NCBI GenBank assembly: GCA_032622095.1
Contig: CP136061.1
Location: 22,260,991-22,324,990, forward strand
Source: Siphonodentalium dalli
Taxonomy: Eukaryota; Mollusca; Scaphopoda; Gadilida; Siphonodentaliidae
Reading direction: 5' to 3'
DNA: 64,000 nucleotides
The notes under the pieces are model-generated. The model had not been told where the DNA came from, did no database searches, and was given only the letters and a program-made list of their open reading frames with translations. Numbering within the stretch: position 1 is the first letter of the stretch; the number at the start of each line of letters is the position of its first letter. The translations under genes were made by a program, and so were the position numbers. Positions 53,886 to 64,000 of the stretch are shown piece by piece.

Positions 53886-54095
53886 CCAGCTTCATATTCT
53901 CTGAAAAATACTGGCCATGGTGACAGCCATTTTCCAGCTGCCCCCCCCCCCCTGTTTTTTGTGACTTCAATTCGTCTTTATGTGATATAATGCCCGTAGT
54001 GAGGTAGTTCAAGTATTTATCGATCTATTTCGATTAAAAAGCGAATATTATTAGACGTATTTTGGAACCCAAACCGCCATATGGCTTTAAAGAAA
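53886..54095 (+). repeat. Half copy of the 52352 repeat between two minisatellites
   Basis: Starts 'ccagcttcatattctctgaa', contains a C-run (53940-53952), 'ttgtgacttcaattcgtctt' and 'cgatctatttcgatt', and ends 'ttggaacccaaaccgccata' then 'tggctttaaag'. It aligns with the distal half of 52352-52790. Confidence 0.55.
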
Positions 54096-54100
54096 CACAA

Positions 54101-54398
54101 ACTATCTTTAGGGCACACTAGACTATATAACTATCTTTAGGGCACACTCGACTATATAACTATCTTTAGGGCACACTAGACTATATAACTATCTTTAGGG
54201 CACACTAGACTATATAACTATCTTTAGGGCACACTAGACTATATAACTATCTTTAGGGCACACTAGACTATATAACTATCTTTAGGGCACACTAGACTAT
54301 ATAACTATCTTTAGGGCACACTAGACTATATAACTATCTTTAGGGCACACTCGACTATATAACTATCTTTAGGGCACACTAGACTATATAACTATCTG
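54101..54398 (+). repeat. 29-bp minisatellite, about 10 copies
   Basis: Unit 'actatctttagggcacacta' + 'gactatata', nearly invariant (occasional 'cactcgac'). It passes without a break into the 55-bp array. Confidence 0.95.
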
Positions 54399-55997
54399 TA
54401 GGGCACACTAGACTATATACGTGCATGCTACAGTATGCATGATGTGGTATCTTTAGGGCACTATACTAGACTATATACGTGCATGCTACAGTATGCATGA
54501 TGTGGTATCTTTAGGGCACACTAGACTATATACGTGCATGCTACAGTATGCATGATGTGGTATCTTTAGGGCACACTAGACTATATACGTGCATGCTACA
54601 GTATGCACGATGTGGTATCTTTAGGGCACACTAGACTATATACGTGCATGCTACAGTATGCATGATGTGGTATCTTTAGGGCACACTAGACTATATACGT
54701 GCATGCTACAGTATGCATGATGTGGTATCTTTAGGGCACACTAGACTATATACGTGCATGCTACAGTATGCATGATGTGGTATCTTTAGGGCACACTAGA
54801 CTATATACGTGCATGCTACAGTATGCATGATGTGGTATCTTTAGGGCACACTAGACTATATACGTGCATGCTACAGTATGCATGATGTGGTATCTTTAGG
54901 GCACAATAGACTATATACGTGCATGCTACAGTATGCATGATGTGGTATCTTTAGGGCACACTAGACTATATACGTGCATGCTACAGTATGCATGATGTGG
55001 TATCTTTAGGGCACACTAGACTATATACGTGCATGCTACAGTATGCATGATGTGGTATCTTTAGGGCACACTAGACTACATACGTGCATGCTACAGTATG
55101 CATGATGTGGTGGCCTTTAGGGCACACTATACTATATACGTGCATGCTACAGTATGCATGATGTGGTATCTTTAGGGCACACTAGACTATATACGTGCAT
55201 GCTACAGTATGCATGATGTGGTATCTTTAGGGCACACTAGACTATATACGTGCATGCTACAGTATGCATGATGTGGTGGCCTTTAGGGCACACTAGACTA
55301 TATACGTGCATGCTACAGTATGCACGATGTGGTATCTTTAGGGCACACTAGACTATATACGTGCATGCTACAGTATGCATGATGTGGTATCTTTAGGGCA
55401 CACTAGACTATATACGTGCATGCTACAGTATGCATGATGTGGTATCTTTAGGGCACACTAGACTATATACGTGCATGCTACAGTATGCATGATGTGGTAT
55501 CTTTAGGGCACTATACTAGACTATATACGTGCATGCTACAGTATGCATGATGTGGTATATTTAGGGCACACTAGACTATATACGTGCATGCTACAGTATG
55601 CATGATGTGGTATCTTTAGGGCACACTAGACTATATACGTGCATGCTACAGTATGCATGATGTGGTATCTTTAGGGCACACTAGACTATATACGTGCATG
55701 CTACAGTATGCATGATGTGGTATCTTTAGGGCACACTAGACTATATACGTGCATGCTACAGTATGCATGATGTGGTATCTTTAGGGCACGCTAGACTATA
55801 TACGTGCATGCTACAGTATGCATGATGTGGTATCTTTAGGGCACACTAGACTATATACGTGCATGCTACAGTATGCATGATGTGGTATCTTTAGGGCACA
55901 TTAGACTATATACGTGCATGCTACAGTATGCATGATGTGGTATCTTTAGGGCACACTAGACTATATACGTGCATGCTACAGTATGCATGATGTGGTG
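54391..55997 (+). repeat. 55-bp minisatellite, about 29 copies
   Basis: Unit 'tatctttagggcacactaga' + 'ctatatacgtgcatgctaca' + 'gtatgcatgatgtgg'. The first 26 bases equal the neighbouring 29-bp unit; the rest is a 29-base addition with an imperfect palindrome (tgcatgctacagtatgca). Variant units (ggcactatactagac at 54461 and 55511; gtggcctttaggg at 55112 and 55272; gtatgcacga) recur at separated positions, which suggests duplication of blocks of units. Confidence 0.95.
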
Positions 55998-56345
55998 GCC
56001 TTTTCCGTTTTAGAAGAAAAAAACTCAAAAGTACCGAAAAAGGCGATGTATTCACTCAGGGAGGGTATCCATATACGGTCCACACAAGTTACTTTATGTA
56101 ATTCACATGTTAAGCGGACATGGCTCATTAGAGTACAAATTGTTCTACGTAAATTGAAAGGAGGTATAACATAGGCTGACAGATATACTAACTACTGATA
56201 TGCTGGTTTCGTATATGCTCTAAAAATACGTTCAATAGTCACAGCCACTTGCCAGAAATGAAACTAACGCTATTTCTACCATATACTGCTGTTCGAGTCG
56301 GGTTTACACAGAACTGTCTTTCGCCATACATAAGTTGATAAACGG
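55998..56345 (+). repeat. Degraded copy of the 52352 repeat
   Basis: 'aagcggacatggctcattag', 'ggaggtataacataggctga', 'cagccacttgccag' and 'ctatttctaccatatactgc' parallel blocks of 52352-52790 and the inverse copy at 59480-59900. Diverged. Confidence 0.4.
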
Positions 56346-56426
56346 AAAGGCGTTATGGTCCTCCATTCTGACTTGCCACTGTCAATCCGGAGGGCTAGGT
56401 GTGATGTTCGCTGACACTGTCAGATG

Positions 56427-56797
56427 CAGGGGCGCCTGAAGAGGGGGCAGAGGGGCAGCTGACCCCCCTGCCCTTGACCAAGGGGGGCGAGCGGGGGCAG
56501 GACTTGCCCTTTTTCTGGAGACAGAAAATGCTTTTTGTGTGTTTAATCTCGTGTTTTTATAGTAAAATGTGACTTTTTTGGTCCAAATACCACCAATTTC
56601 ACAAGGAATATTAATTTGTTGTCAATTTTATCACAATACGGCCATAAAAACCGACAAATACCTTTAAAATAGGTATTTTTGCCACAATGAATTTATGGTT
56701 ATTTTCCCGAGTTTGCAGAGAAAATGCCCTTTTTTGCGGAAAAGTGCCCTTTTTGTAGGCTCTGCCCCCCTGCCCTTGGATGCTTCCGGCGCCCCTG
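56427..56797. mobile_element. hAT MITE with perfect 8-bp TSD
   Basis: The duplication GTCAGATG lies at 56419-56426 and 56798-56805. Termini are CAGGGGCGCC(T)GAAG and the inverse of CAGGGGCGCCGGAAGC. Subterminal 'gggggcagaggggcag' and 'ctgcccccctgccc' are also inverted. 371 bp without a gene; the 106- and 68-codon frames across it are accidental. Confidence 0.9.
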
Positions 56798-57053
56798 GTC
56801 AGATGTGTCACCTGGTCATACACCAACTTACCTATCGAACAATTAAGTACAGTCTTGGTACCACAGGCTGGGACATACAAGCCAGGAGATGTAACATGTG
56901 ACGTGCTTATACAACTCAATGAATTATTCAACTAAACACATTCTAATGCGCGCACATAAACTAAGCCCTTGTTGAGTTCACTGTTTGAGGTGTTCAATGG
57001 AATTTAGACAATTTGAAGGCGGGACCATGAGGTCACTATCATCGATGCATGTT

Positions 57054-57312
57054 TTAACCGTTCGATGACTGGAGCTTCCTGATTATTTTGCGAAAGACCT
57101 GTGCAAATTCGCATTCTCTTTCATACGCCCATGTGGCTCCTCGCATATATATAAGATAATGCATTGGCATAACAATATTTACCTTGATCTTGTAAGCCAG
57201 CGCATTCTCTTATATATGCGAGGCTCCATATGGGAGACTCGCATATATAAGAGAATGCACTGGCACGGGGTCTTTAATGCTGCACAAGCGGAGCTCCCGT
57301 CATGGAATCGAT
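57054..57312. mobile_element. Two-hairpin TTAA MITE (subfamily 2)
   Basis: Left TTAA (57054-57057), then 'ccgttcgatgactggagctt'. The right side has 'gcggagctcccgtcatggaa', the diverged inverse. There is a decayed hairpin at 57110-57168 and a good one at 57200-57262 (attctcttatatatgcgagg.../...ctcgcatatataagagaat), with the linker 'accttgatcttgtaagcca'. Same subfamily as 40091. Confidence 0.65.
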
Positions 57313-57419
57313 GTATGTTTAAATTATTTTTATTATAAATGTATCTCCCACTCAGTTATTCATATATGCATTGCTCATCTGGAGGGGTTTTCACGAAACA
57401 TTTAAGATACATAATACGA

Positions 57420-57800
57420 ATTCGCGCTCCTAAATTACTATTTCTTTGGATTCCGGGTCAAAACACATTTGATTCGAGTCGAGGAACCTACCCATCAACG
57501 CTCAGAGTGATCAGATATCGTTTTTTTTTTAATCTGTTATTTTTCACCATCTGGAATATTTGTCGGCCTAGCAAATATTCGACGAGCTGACCGACATACT
57601 CTCGATGCCAAATGCGTTGTACAAAATGTTGATATATAACACGTTTTGGAAAATTTTATACTAGAGTTGACGAACAGTGGTTAGCATTATTTTGTGGTAA
57701 TTAATCTATTCTGATAAATAAAGCGTCATTTGAAGAAATGTTGACGTTGGAATCTGAGGAGACGGGGACCATCGAATCGGATTGCGTACCTTTAAGCAGA
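57420..57800. repeat. Repeat related to 13482-13640, with a small inverted repeat downstream
   Basis: 'attactatttctttgg', 'tttgattcgagtcgaggaac' and, reversed, 'gggaccatcgaatcggattg' + 'cgtacctttaa' match 13482-13640 and a fragment near 39175. The end ctttaa again gives a TTAA. Just after, 57850-57905 has facing copies of 'tgttcagataataa' / 'ttattatctgaa'; a similar pair is at 58520-58565. Confidence 0.45.
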
Positions 57801-58025
57801 CGACCGTTATTAATACTGCAGAAGGAGTCCAATTTATTGAAGAGATATGTTCAGATAATAATTTCAACATATACGACGTATTGAACTTATTATCTGAATA
57901 TTTCCTGTGGTAACCACTCATCAACGAGTACTTAAATTAGTAAAGAAAGGGATAGCACTTTGTAATTATGTAATCTAATGTAATATAAATGTATGTTCAG
58001 GAAATACAGGCAGACGACATCCATA

Positions 58026-58508
58026 TTAAAGGCACGTGAGGCCTTAATTGTCGAAAATATTCATATTTGTTCCAACACCGTAAACAGAAAAAACATTAAA
58101 ACGCATACAGTTTCGTTCATATATACCATGACCATCGCATAAACAGCATGTTATCATAAATACCTACTATATTTTACCTAAGCAAGAGCCTGATTGGGTT
58201 ACAGGGGACAGCATAATGCTACTGGCTAATCACACACAAATGGCATAAACGCTCTTTATTAGTACCATATAAGGAATTCACTAACAAAGAACGCTCTTTA
58301 TGTTTACCATCATAATATAACTTTGTTATGCTTTTGTTTACATAAAAATGGTTAAACATATGAGAATAACATACTGTTTATGCGATATTTCTTATTTATA
58401 TACGGACAAAGTCTGTCTACATTTTGATGTTCTTCTGTTTGTGGCGGTTTTTGACGGGTGGAAATATTTTCACAGGATACCCACCGCCAAGGCCAACCGT
58501 ACCTTTAA
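58026..58508. mobile_element. TTAA-flanked MITE (AGGYACG family)
   Basis: TTAA at 58026-58029 and 58505-58508; 'aggcacgtgaggccttaatt' at the left and 'aaggccaaccgtacct' at the right. Close to the 20451 copy, with a longer left half ('tttcgttcatatataccatg'). Confidence 0.65.
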
Positions 58509-58619
58509 TCGACAGGAAATGGTCAGATAATAAGTTCAACACACGGCCGCAACTTATTATCTGATCACTTCTTAAGGAAATACTCATCGATGAGTATTTA
58601 GCAAAGAATAGTTAACATC

Positions 58620-59320
58620 AGGGGAATTTCTGTGATTCACGATCTATTATGCACCTAATCATCGGAAGAGGATTGGGGTGCCATATATAGTCGAGCATCG
58701 GATCGGATTTCGTTGCCCTTTGGACTTTGGGTTTGGTGATATGCAAGCTTGGTGGAAAGGATAACCCATATACTACGAATTTCGTAATATTTATTATTTA
58801 TCAGAGTATGTGTTGGTATAGACCATGGTCAAGACCATTCGAATTTCGACCGAATTTGACATGCTGGCCATTTGCATTTATAAGCATAGGTCACTGACTG
58901 AAATCGAATCACGAAATTAGTGACTCGGACGTTTTCGTCTAATTTACATCTTGACGTCACCCGTTTGAACTTGTAGTTCGCAACATGCCTAAGATCTAAA
59001 AACGTGTAGCTTTGGCGCAATAAACTCACATGACTTTTCCAACCAACCGCATCTCCATAGCGTTACCATAGTAACACAAGTTACAAGTACGAGCGTCTAA
59101 TACTGGTTAATGATAGGGATTGAATAGAAATATACACATGTTTATGGCTGTCTATTGCATCATGATCTGGATTGAGGTTACGGTAAAACTGTTTTGAATA
59201 TGACTCATGGTGTCAGCTCATGAAGAACCCGGATCTAAAAAGAACTCTGATTTCATTCTATTATCAGCACGAATCTCAAATGTTACACGAGAGTAGATGA
59301 GAGTACACGAGAGTAGAACT
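58620..59320. other. No recognisable gene
   Basis: No long frame and no clear repeat match, apart from a short 'cacgagagtaga' duplication at 59286-59316. Confidence 0.4.
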
Positions 59321-59323
59321 GCA

Positions 59324-59451
59324 AATGGAATGGGCTAAGTGTGTGTACCGCGTCTAATGGAATGGGTTACGTGTGTGTACCGCGTCTAATGGAATGGGCT
59401 TCGTGTGTACACCGCGTCTAATGGAATGGGGGTCATGTGTATGTATACCCA
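59324..59451 (+). repeat. 32-bp tandem repeat, four copies
   Basis: 'aatggaatgggctaagtgtg' + 'tgtaccgcgtct' at 59324, 59356, 59388 and 59420, with a few substitutions; the last copy is diverged. Confidence 0.85.
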
Positions 59452-59479
59452 CGCACACTGGCTGACGCAACTCACAACA

Positions 59480-59900
59480 TTGGTAGTTAAAGCCAAGTGG
59501 GCGATGCAAAATACACCTATAATATTCGCTTTTGAATTTTTCTCGGTATCGAAATAGGTCGATAAATAGTTGAACTACTTTTCTACGAGCATTATGTGTC
59601 ACATAAAGACGTATGGAAGTCATAAAAAAATACAACGCTGAACACGAAAACCGTTATTTGCACGGCATGGAACAGAAAAGAGCGTTCCGTGTTAGTCTAT
59701 GCCTGATATGGTAGAAATAAAGAGGGTTTTCTCACTTCTGTGCGGATAATTGAAAACAGCTGGAAAATGGCTGTGACAATGGAAAGTATTTTTCGGAGCA
59801 TATTTCGTGTATTTGTCTACCTCTCTTATACCTCCTTCAAAATTACGTAGACAGATTTGGAAGCTCGACTATACCATGTCCATTTAAGGTGGTACTGAGT
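59480..59900 (-). repeat. Inverse copy of the 52352 repeat
   Basis: Reads in reverse through the same blocks: 'tctcggtatcgaaataggtc', 'gacgtatggaagtcataaaa', 'atatggtagaaataaagagg', 'acagctggaaaatggctgtg' and 'cgtagacagatttggaagct'. It ends at 'catttaaggtgg' and is more complete than the other copies. Confidence 0.55.
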
Positions 59901-60399
59901 AACCAATAATTCCAATTATTGTAATAGATATTTAACGTTAAATCTTATGGTATTTTTTTGTAATAGAGAATTGACGTTAAAGTTTATGTGTCAATTTTTA
60001 TTTTTATTCAATCAGATTAATAGCGAAATTATCGATGATATTTTAGTTAGGGATCTTTCGGTCAATTTAGTTAAGTGGGGTTCTCTAGTGCTATTTAGGC
60101 ATGCGTCTTGGTGAACTTTACTATAGAGTTAATAACTCCCAAACACGCCACCCTTCTTTATTATGAAGACACGCCCGTTGAGATGATATATCCATGCAAT
60201 ACATAATAATTAACAAGTCACATTACAGTGAAATCTTCTGTTCCATTCTTTGCACAATAGTTCAATTTACAAAGTGCCTCTTTATTATCATTCCAAGGTG
60301 CAATTTGATTAATCAGTTATGATACACATCTTGGCAATTAATATAGTTTTATTAGGATATATATTGGGCAACTAAGACACAATTCCACGAAAATACACG

Positions 60400-61030
60400 T
60401 AATGCATTTAGAGTACAACAACCCTATGGAAAACTACTACATGACTCATCGGAATGCGAGAAAGACCTAAGTATATACGTTGATAACAAACTTTCATTCG
60501 ATCAACAACATATATGAAACTGTGCTAAAGGCACAAGAATGATACAAATAATCAAAAGGTCTTTCACATTACTAGATAAAGAAACTTTTGTGCGAAACAC
60601 GGAAGTAGGATCTGGAGTCCACTCTATAAGACATATTCCATTGTCATCGAAAAAGTTCAAAGGCGGGCGACAAAACTTGTACCGGAACTAGGATACTCCG
60701 ACTACAAAACACGCATGGTTACTATATGATTAATGTTCCTGATATATCGACGCATGGTTACTACAGGATTAATGTCCCTGATATATCGACGTTTCGGGAA
60801 CGATACTATAGAAACTTACAAACTATGTCACAATGTTTATAACATCAAGTGCATGAGACCATACCAGGGTACGTCCAGACGAATGTAGAATATTGTATAA
60901 GTATTGTCGCACGGAATTACGAAGAAACTTCTTCAGCAATAGGGTGGCAAAAGCGTGCCATTCGTTGTCGGACTTTGTCGTAGAAGCTGAAACGATTTGA
61001 TTTAAAAATGAGACTCGAAGCAAGATTCTA
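60400..61030 (+). pseudogene. CR1-like LINE reverse transcriptase remnant
   Basis: Across several frameshifts: 'KDLSIYVDNKLSFDQHI', 'GTRMIQIIKRSFTLLDKETF', then the rest of the thumb, 'YRRFGNDTIETYKLCHNVYN', and 'YCRTELRRNFFSNRVAKACH' + 'SLSDFVVEAETI'. These are consecutive blocks of the C-terminal half of CR1/L2-type reverse transcriptases. Around 60715-60790 a 40-bp segment ('cgcatggttactata') is tandemly duplicated. Dead element. Confidence 0.65.
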
Positions 61031-61559
61031 TACATACAATATGACTGATAAGTGAAGCCGATACGGATGTAGACTATATACAGATATATGCATTGTATAT
61101 ATATGGACGATGTATTCAAATGTGTCCACAAATGATGATGATACAGTTTCATTCATGGACGACGGGATAAACATATTCCACCGAGATACGAGACATTTGT
61201 GACCAAACAGTGATCACTCTTCGATATAAAATCGTTTTTACTCAGCCTTGAATAAAAGTCCCCTTTTATCCCACAATTCGTTGAGCATGGAACTACAATT
61301 CTCTAAATTTGATAAAATTGTGAATAGCAGACATAGTTATTTGTTTTCAGCTCCCATTTGATAACAATATTGCAACGGTATCATAACCGCTTAATGTAAC
61401 AAAAACACGTCACATAAAAAATACGCGGCGAAATGAATATTACCAACATAGTATTGATAACATTTGAACCGTCTAAATATATATTAGCTCATAATTGTTA
61501 TCTGTATATCTTTATTTCCTCCATTCACGGAGAGTTATGAATAATAAATTGACAAAATG

Positions 61560-61920
61560 AATTCATATAATACAAGAACAGTAAACATATATACAGTGGA
61601 CATAACAACAAAGAATAGTCGCCAAGAGCTCAGCAAGCATACGCACACACGCATACACCATGCATATATTGATACGTAGAGACACCAATCGTACATACTC
61701 GCACGCCCTCATACACGCAACTCCCACACTAATACATGCAATGTGCAAGCGCACATATATATACCCATACTCCCACACAGACATATATTCATACACGCAT
61801 GAAACATACATGCACTACTCATATATGTACTCACACGCCACGCTGCTATATATACAGCGCGTAGACATACATACAGCGCACAGACGCATGGCCCATCGTC
61901 AGTGATGACACACACCAGCA
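61560..61920 (+). repeat. Imperfect AC/ATAC-rich low-complexity tract
   Basis: Repeated 'cacacacgcatacac', 'acatatatatacccatac' and 'catacatacagcgcaca' phrases. Several overlapping open frames on both strands come from this composition and are not genes. Confidence 0.7.
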
Positions 61921-62569
61921 CACACGCATAACCGACCACCCGACTTTTTTACATTGACTTCAACCAAGGCTAACCGTTTAAGGCGCGTCGTACGCTCTGG
62001 GGACAGTAAGTCACCACTGTTTTGAAAGACATGGCAACAATAACTAGGAAGTAACTGCGGAGGTGTGGTTAACTCCAGTTTGAGTTTCGTCACTTGTTAG
62101 TGTGTTCATGCTATATATGGTGACATTGATTAAAAGCGTTTGATACACACGTCTTGACAGTTGAAAACAGCTGATGCATTTCTATGACTTTGGCTATTTT
62201 TTCCTGCTATGTATAAATTACGTGAATTGCTCTATATATGTTTATTCTCTCCTCCAATATACATGGTACAGAGACATATTACAATAACAATACCTACCCC
62301 CTGTCACGTGCGGATAACAATTTATATTAAATGGTAATGCATATTTACTTAAAATGTACGTTAGTTATAGACGATTCTTTGCATGAACTTCATAACATTT
62401 GCATGTGTGTGTTATCAGGAAGTGACAGGGGATTTGACAAAAAAGCATAAGCAGTGTAAGTGTATCGGTTTTTGACAGGTTTCAGGCTGCCTCCTGACAG
62501 GTGGTTGCTACCTGTTCCTGTTTCAACCCGGAGAACAGGTAGCCGTTGCTAATATACATCTGATCATAC

Positions 62570-62672
62570 TACGCTCTAGTGCGATTCTAAGCAGATTATC
62601 TAACTAAAATATGTTTTATATTATATTAGCAGATAATGTGCGGGTTTTCGGAAGAACACGCTCAATTACAAT
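62570..62672 (-). repeat. Hairpin MITE fragment, 'attatctgcttataat' family
   Basis: 'gtgcgattctaagcagatta' through 'ttatattagcagataatgtg' to 'cggaagaacacgctc' is the terminal third of the element seen complete at 28118. Confidence 0.55.
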
Positions 62673-62929
62673 TAGGGCACGTTTCCAGCATAATTTACGA
62701 TCTATAAAATCGGCCCTTAGAAATTAAAAAATAAATTATTTTTGTTAAAGATTTTTTTGGGTTGAATTTTTTTTGGGTATGCTTAAGCATGCTATAGCAA
62801 ATTTAAAAACAAACTGGATAAAACCTTAGGGGCATGTTATAACTCAAAACTATCACCAAGTATTCATAGTAATAATTTTGATGACCATGAAAAACGTAAG
62901 ATTCCCTGGCACTAAACCTACAAAATAAG

Positions 62930-63077
62930 TCTGTTAAAGAATATAAGAAAAAATTATTAAAATTGTAAAAAATAATAACAAATGATAAAAATTTGTTAGG
63001 CCAATGCATTCTCTTATATATGCGAGGCGACCTATGGTCGACTCGCATATATAAGTGAATGCATTGGCACAGGGTAT
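62930..63077. repeat. Half element with one 67-bp hairpin (copy E)
   Basis: A-rich spacer ('ctgttaaagaatataagaaa') followed by a hairpin at 63001-63067 and 'cacagggtatatgg'. The other hairpin, termini and TTAA sites are missing. It lies 83 bp from the complete copy D. Confidence 0.7.
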
Positions 63078-63159
63078 ATGGTATAAATTGTTCTTGAACA
63101 TCAGTTTTCTTATGGATTCATGTAATGTACTCTACTTGACGAGTCATTGTAACTCTTGT

Positions 63160-63559
63160 TTAACCCTTTACCCAACAAACCGGCCAAAAACGCCCAAATA
63201 AAGCTTCAACAGCCTGAAATATCTTCGGTCTGTCTCAATAACACCATACAAATATGGATATCATTGGAACCGGCTCATTGACCACATTGTGATGGTTACA
63301 GTTATTCCCTGTGCCAATGCATTCTCTTATATATGCGAGTCGACCATAGGTCGCCTCGCATATATAAGAGAATGCATTGGCCTAAAAAAAAACTTTTTTT
63401 AACACTTTTTACCATTTTTTCTTACATTCTTTAACAATTTTATAATTTTTAATGTGTTAAGCCAATGCATTCTCTTATATATGCGAGGCGACCTATGGTC
63501 GACTCGCATATATAAGAGAATGCATTGGCACAGGGCCCTTCTGTTGGGTAAAGGGTTAA
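63160..63559 (-). mobile_element. Twin-hairpin TTAA MITE, copy D
   Basis: TTAA at 63160-63163 and 63556-63559, termini CCCTTTACCCAACA / TGTTGGGTAAAGGG, hairpins at 63314-63380 and 63462-63528, both with perfect 26-bp stems. 400 bp, same orientation as copy C. Confidence 0.85.
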
Positions 63560-63956
63560 TGACCCGGTCTGATATAATGTGATTTAAATACATACGCTGT
63601 CCAACCTATATAGGAGTGCATAACACATATAGAAATTAGTTATGCATGGAATTGTAATTCCCAAAACATTTGTAAACAGGAAAACACGTGACTAGTTCTC
63701 AGTGTTTAGGAAAATGTTGTTTATCAACTAACGGCTTTGGCTCGTGACCCCAGGCTGCGAGGAAGATATCAACGGCAACGGTAACCAACTCGATTACCGA
63801 GACAGACTGAAACACGGAATCAAGAATTTGATGCTGTTAATGCTATGAACACAGGCAAATGGGAAGTTCCCTTCACACACAGATACAAAACATGGACCCT
63901 GATTTGTATACATGTGACCCGCCATATCAAATCCAGTCGGAAGTCGGGATTTTTTT

Positions 63957-64000
63957 TACCCTGTGCCAATGCATTCTCTTATATATGCGAGTCGACCATA
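63957..64000. repeat. Twin-hairpin MITE, start of a further copy (F), cut by window end
   Basis: 'taccctgtgccaatgcattc' then the first arm of the hairpin up to 'gtcgaccata' at the last base. The terminus upstream (CCCTTTACCC) is not present, so this copy is incomplete on the left as well. Confidence 0.6.

Noticed and set aside
53301..55997. Regularly spaced repeats considered as a CRISPR-like array
   Set aside because: The repeats are contiguous with no unique spacers, and the context is an animal genome with minisatellites.
61560..61920. Overlapping 76-82 codon frames
   Set aside because: Low-complexity AC/ATAC composition opens several frames on both strands; no protein-like pattern.
1..64000. 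tRNA, rRNA or other structural RNA genes
   Set aside because: I looked for B-box-like ggttcga motifs with a matching A box and for conserved rRNA segments and saw no convincing candidate; a covariance-model scan would be needed to be sure.

Overview
This 64 kb window looks like intergenic, transposon-dominated nuclear DNA of an animal, most likely a mollusc or another lophotrochozoan. It is AT-rich with low coding density. It has several degenerate LINE reverse transcriptases, a PIF/Harbinger Myb/SANT-like gene with a splice-donor-like end, dozens of short non-autonomous DNA transposons (MITEs), minisatellites, and the 'gggccataactctgg' type of motif that I remember as common in mollusc genomes. 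Nothing looks bacterial, viral or organellar. No complete host gene could be recognised. The only long intact reading frame is the reverse transcriptase part of a LINE (10657-12447).

Layout. 1-8.6 kb: a Helitron-like 3' end, TA-flanked MITEs and two long foldback elements (4934-5731 and 6311-7300, the latter bounded by TTAA). 8.7-12.8 kb: a Harbinger fragment with a Myb/SANT-like protein abuts, and probably interrupts, a LINE with an endonuclease and a reverse transcriptase. 14.3-17.7 kb: three decayed coding remnants: a CR1-like LINE, a minus-strand LINE, and a member of an uncharacterised multi-copy invertebrate protein family. 17.7-26.7 kb: a 4.52 kb tandem duplication, nearly identical between copies, whose central junction is a mosaic of the two outer junctions. 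28-34 kb: two TTAA elements with twin 67-bp hairpins, a 2.4 kb Harbinger-derived element filled with tandem repeats that reverse orientation midway, an orphan coiled-coil-like coding fragment, and a nested insertion that dates two elements. 34.4-38 kb: an old segment with an uninterrupted paralogue at 49.6-50.1 kb, which gives empty sites for a hAT and a TTAA insertion. 38.1-38.7 kb: an 8-bp satellite. 39-51 kb: more hairpin MITEs, paired copies of a 440-bp MITE, nested palindromes and a hAT-like element. 51-57 kb: two hAT elements with exact 8-bp target duplications and three minisatellites, one of which (29 bp) grew into a 55-bp unit. 57-64 kb: further TTAA elements, another CR1-like remnant and more twin-hairpin elements.

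The main theme is convergent. At least four unrelated-looking sequence groups sit between TTAA sites (piggyBac-like target choice), and several carry near-perfect 30-bp-stem hairpins. Two insertions into duplicated or mirrored DNA let the pre-insertion site be read within the window. All family names rest on motifs read by eye; no database search was possible.
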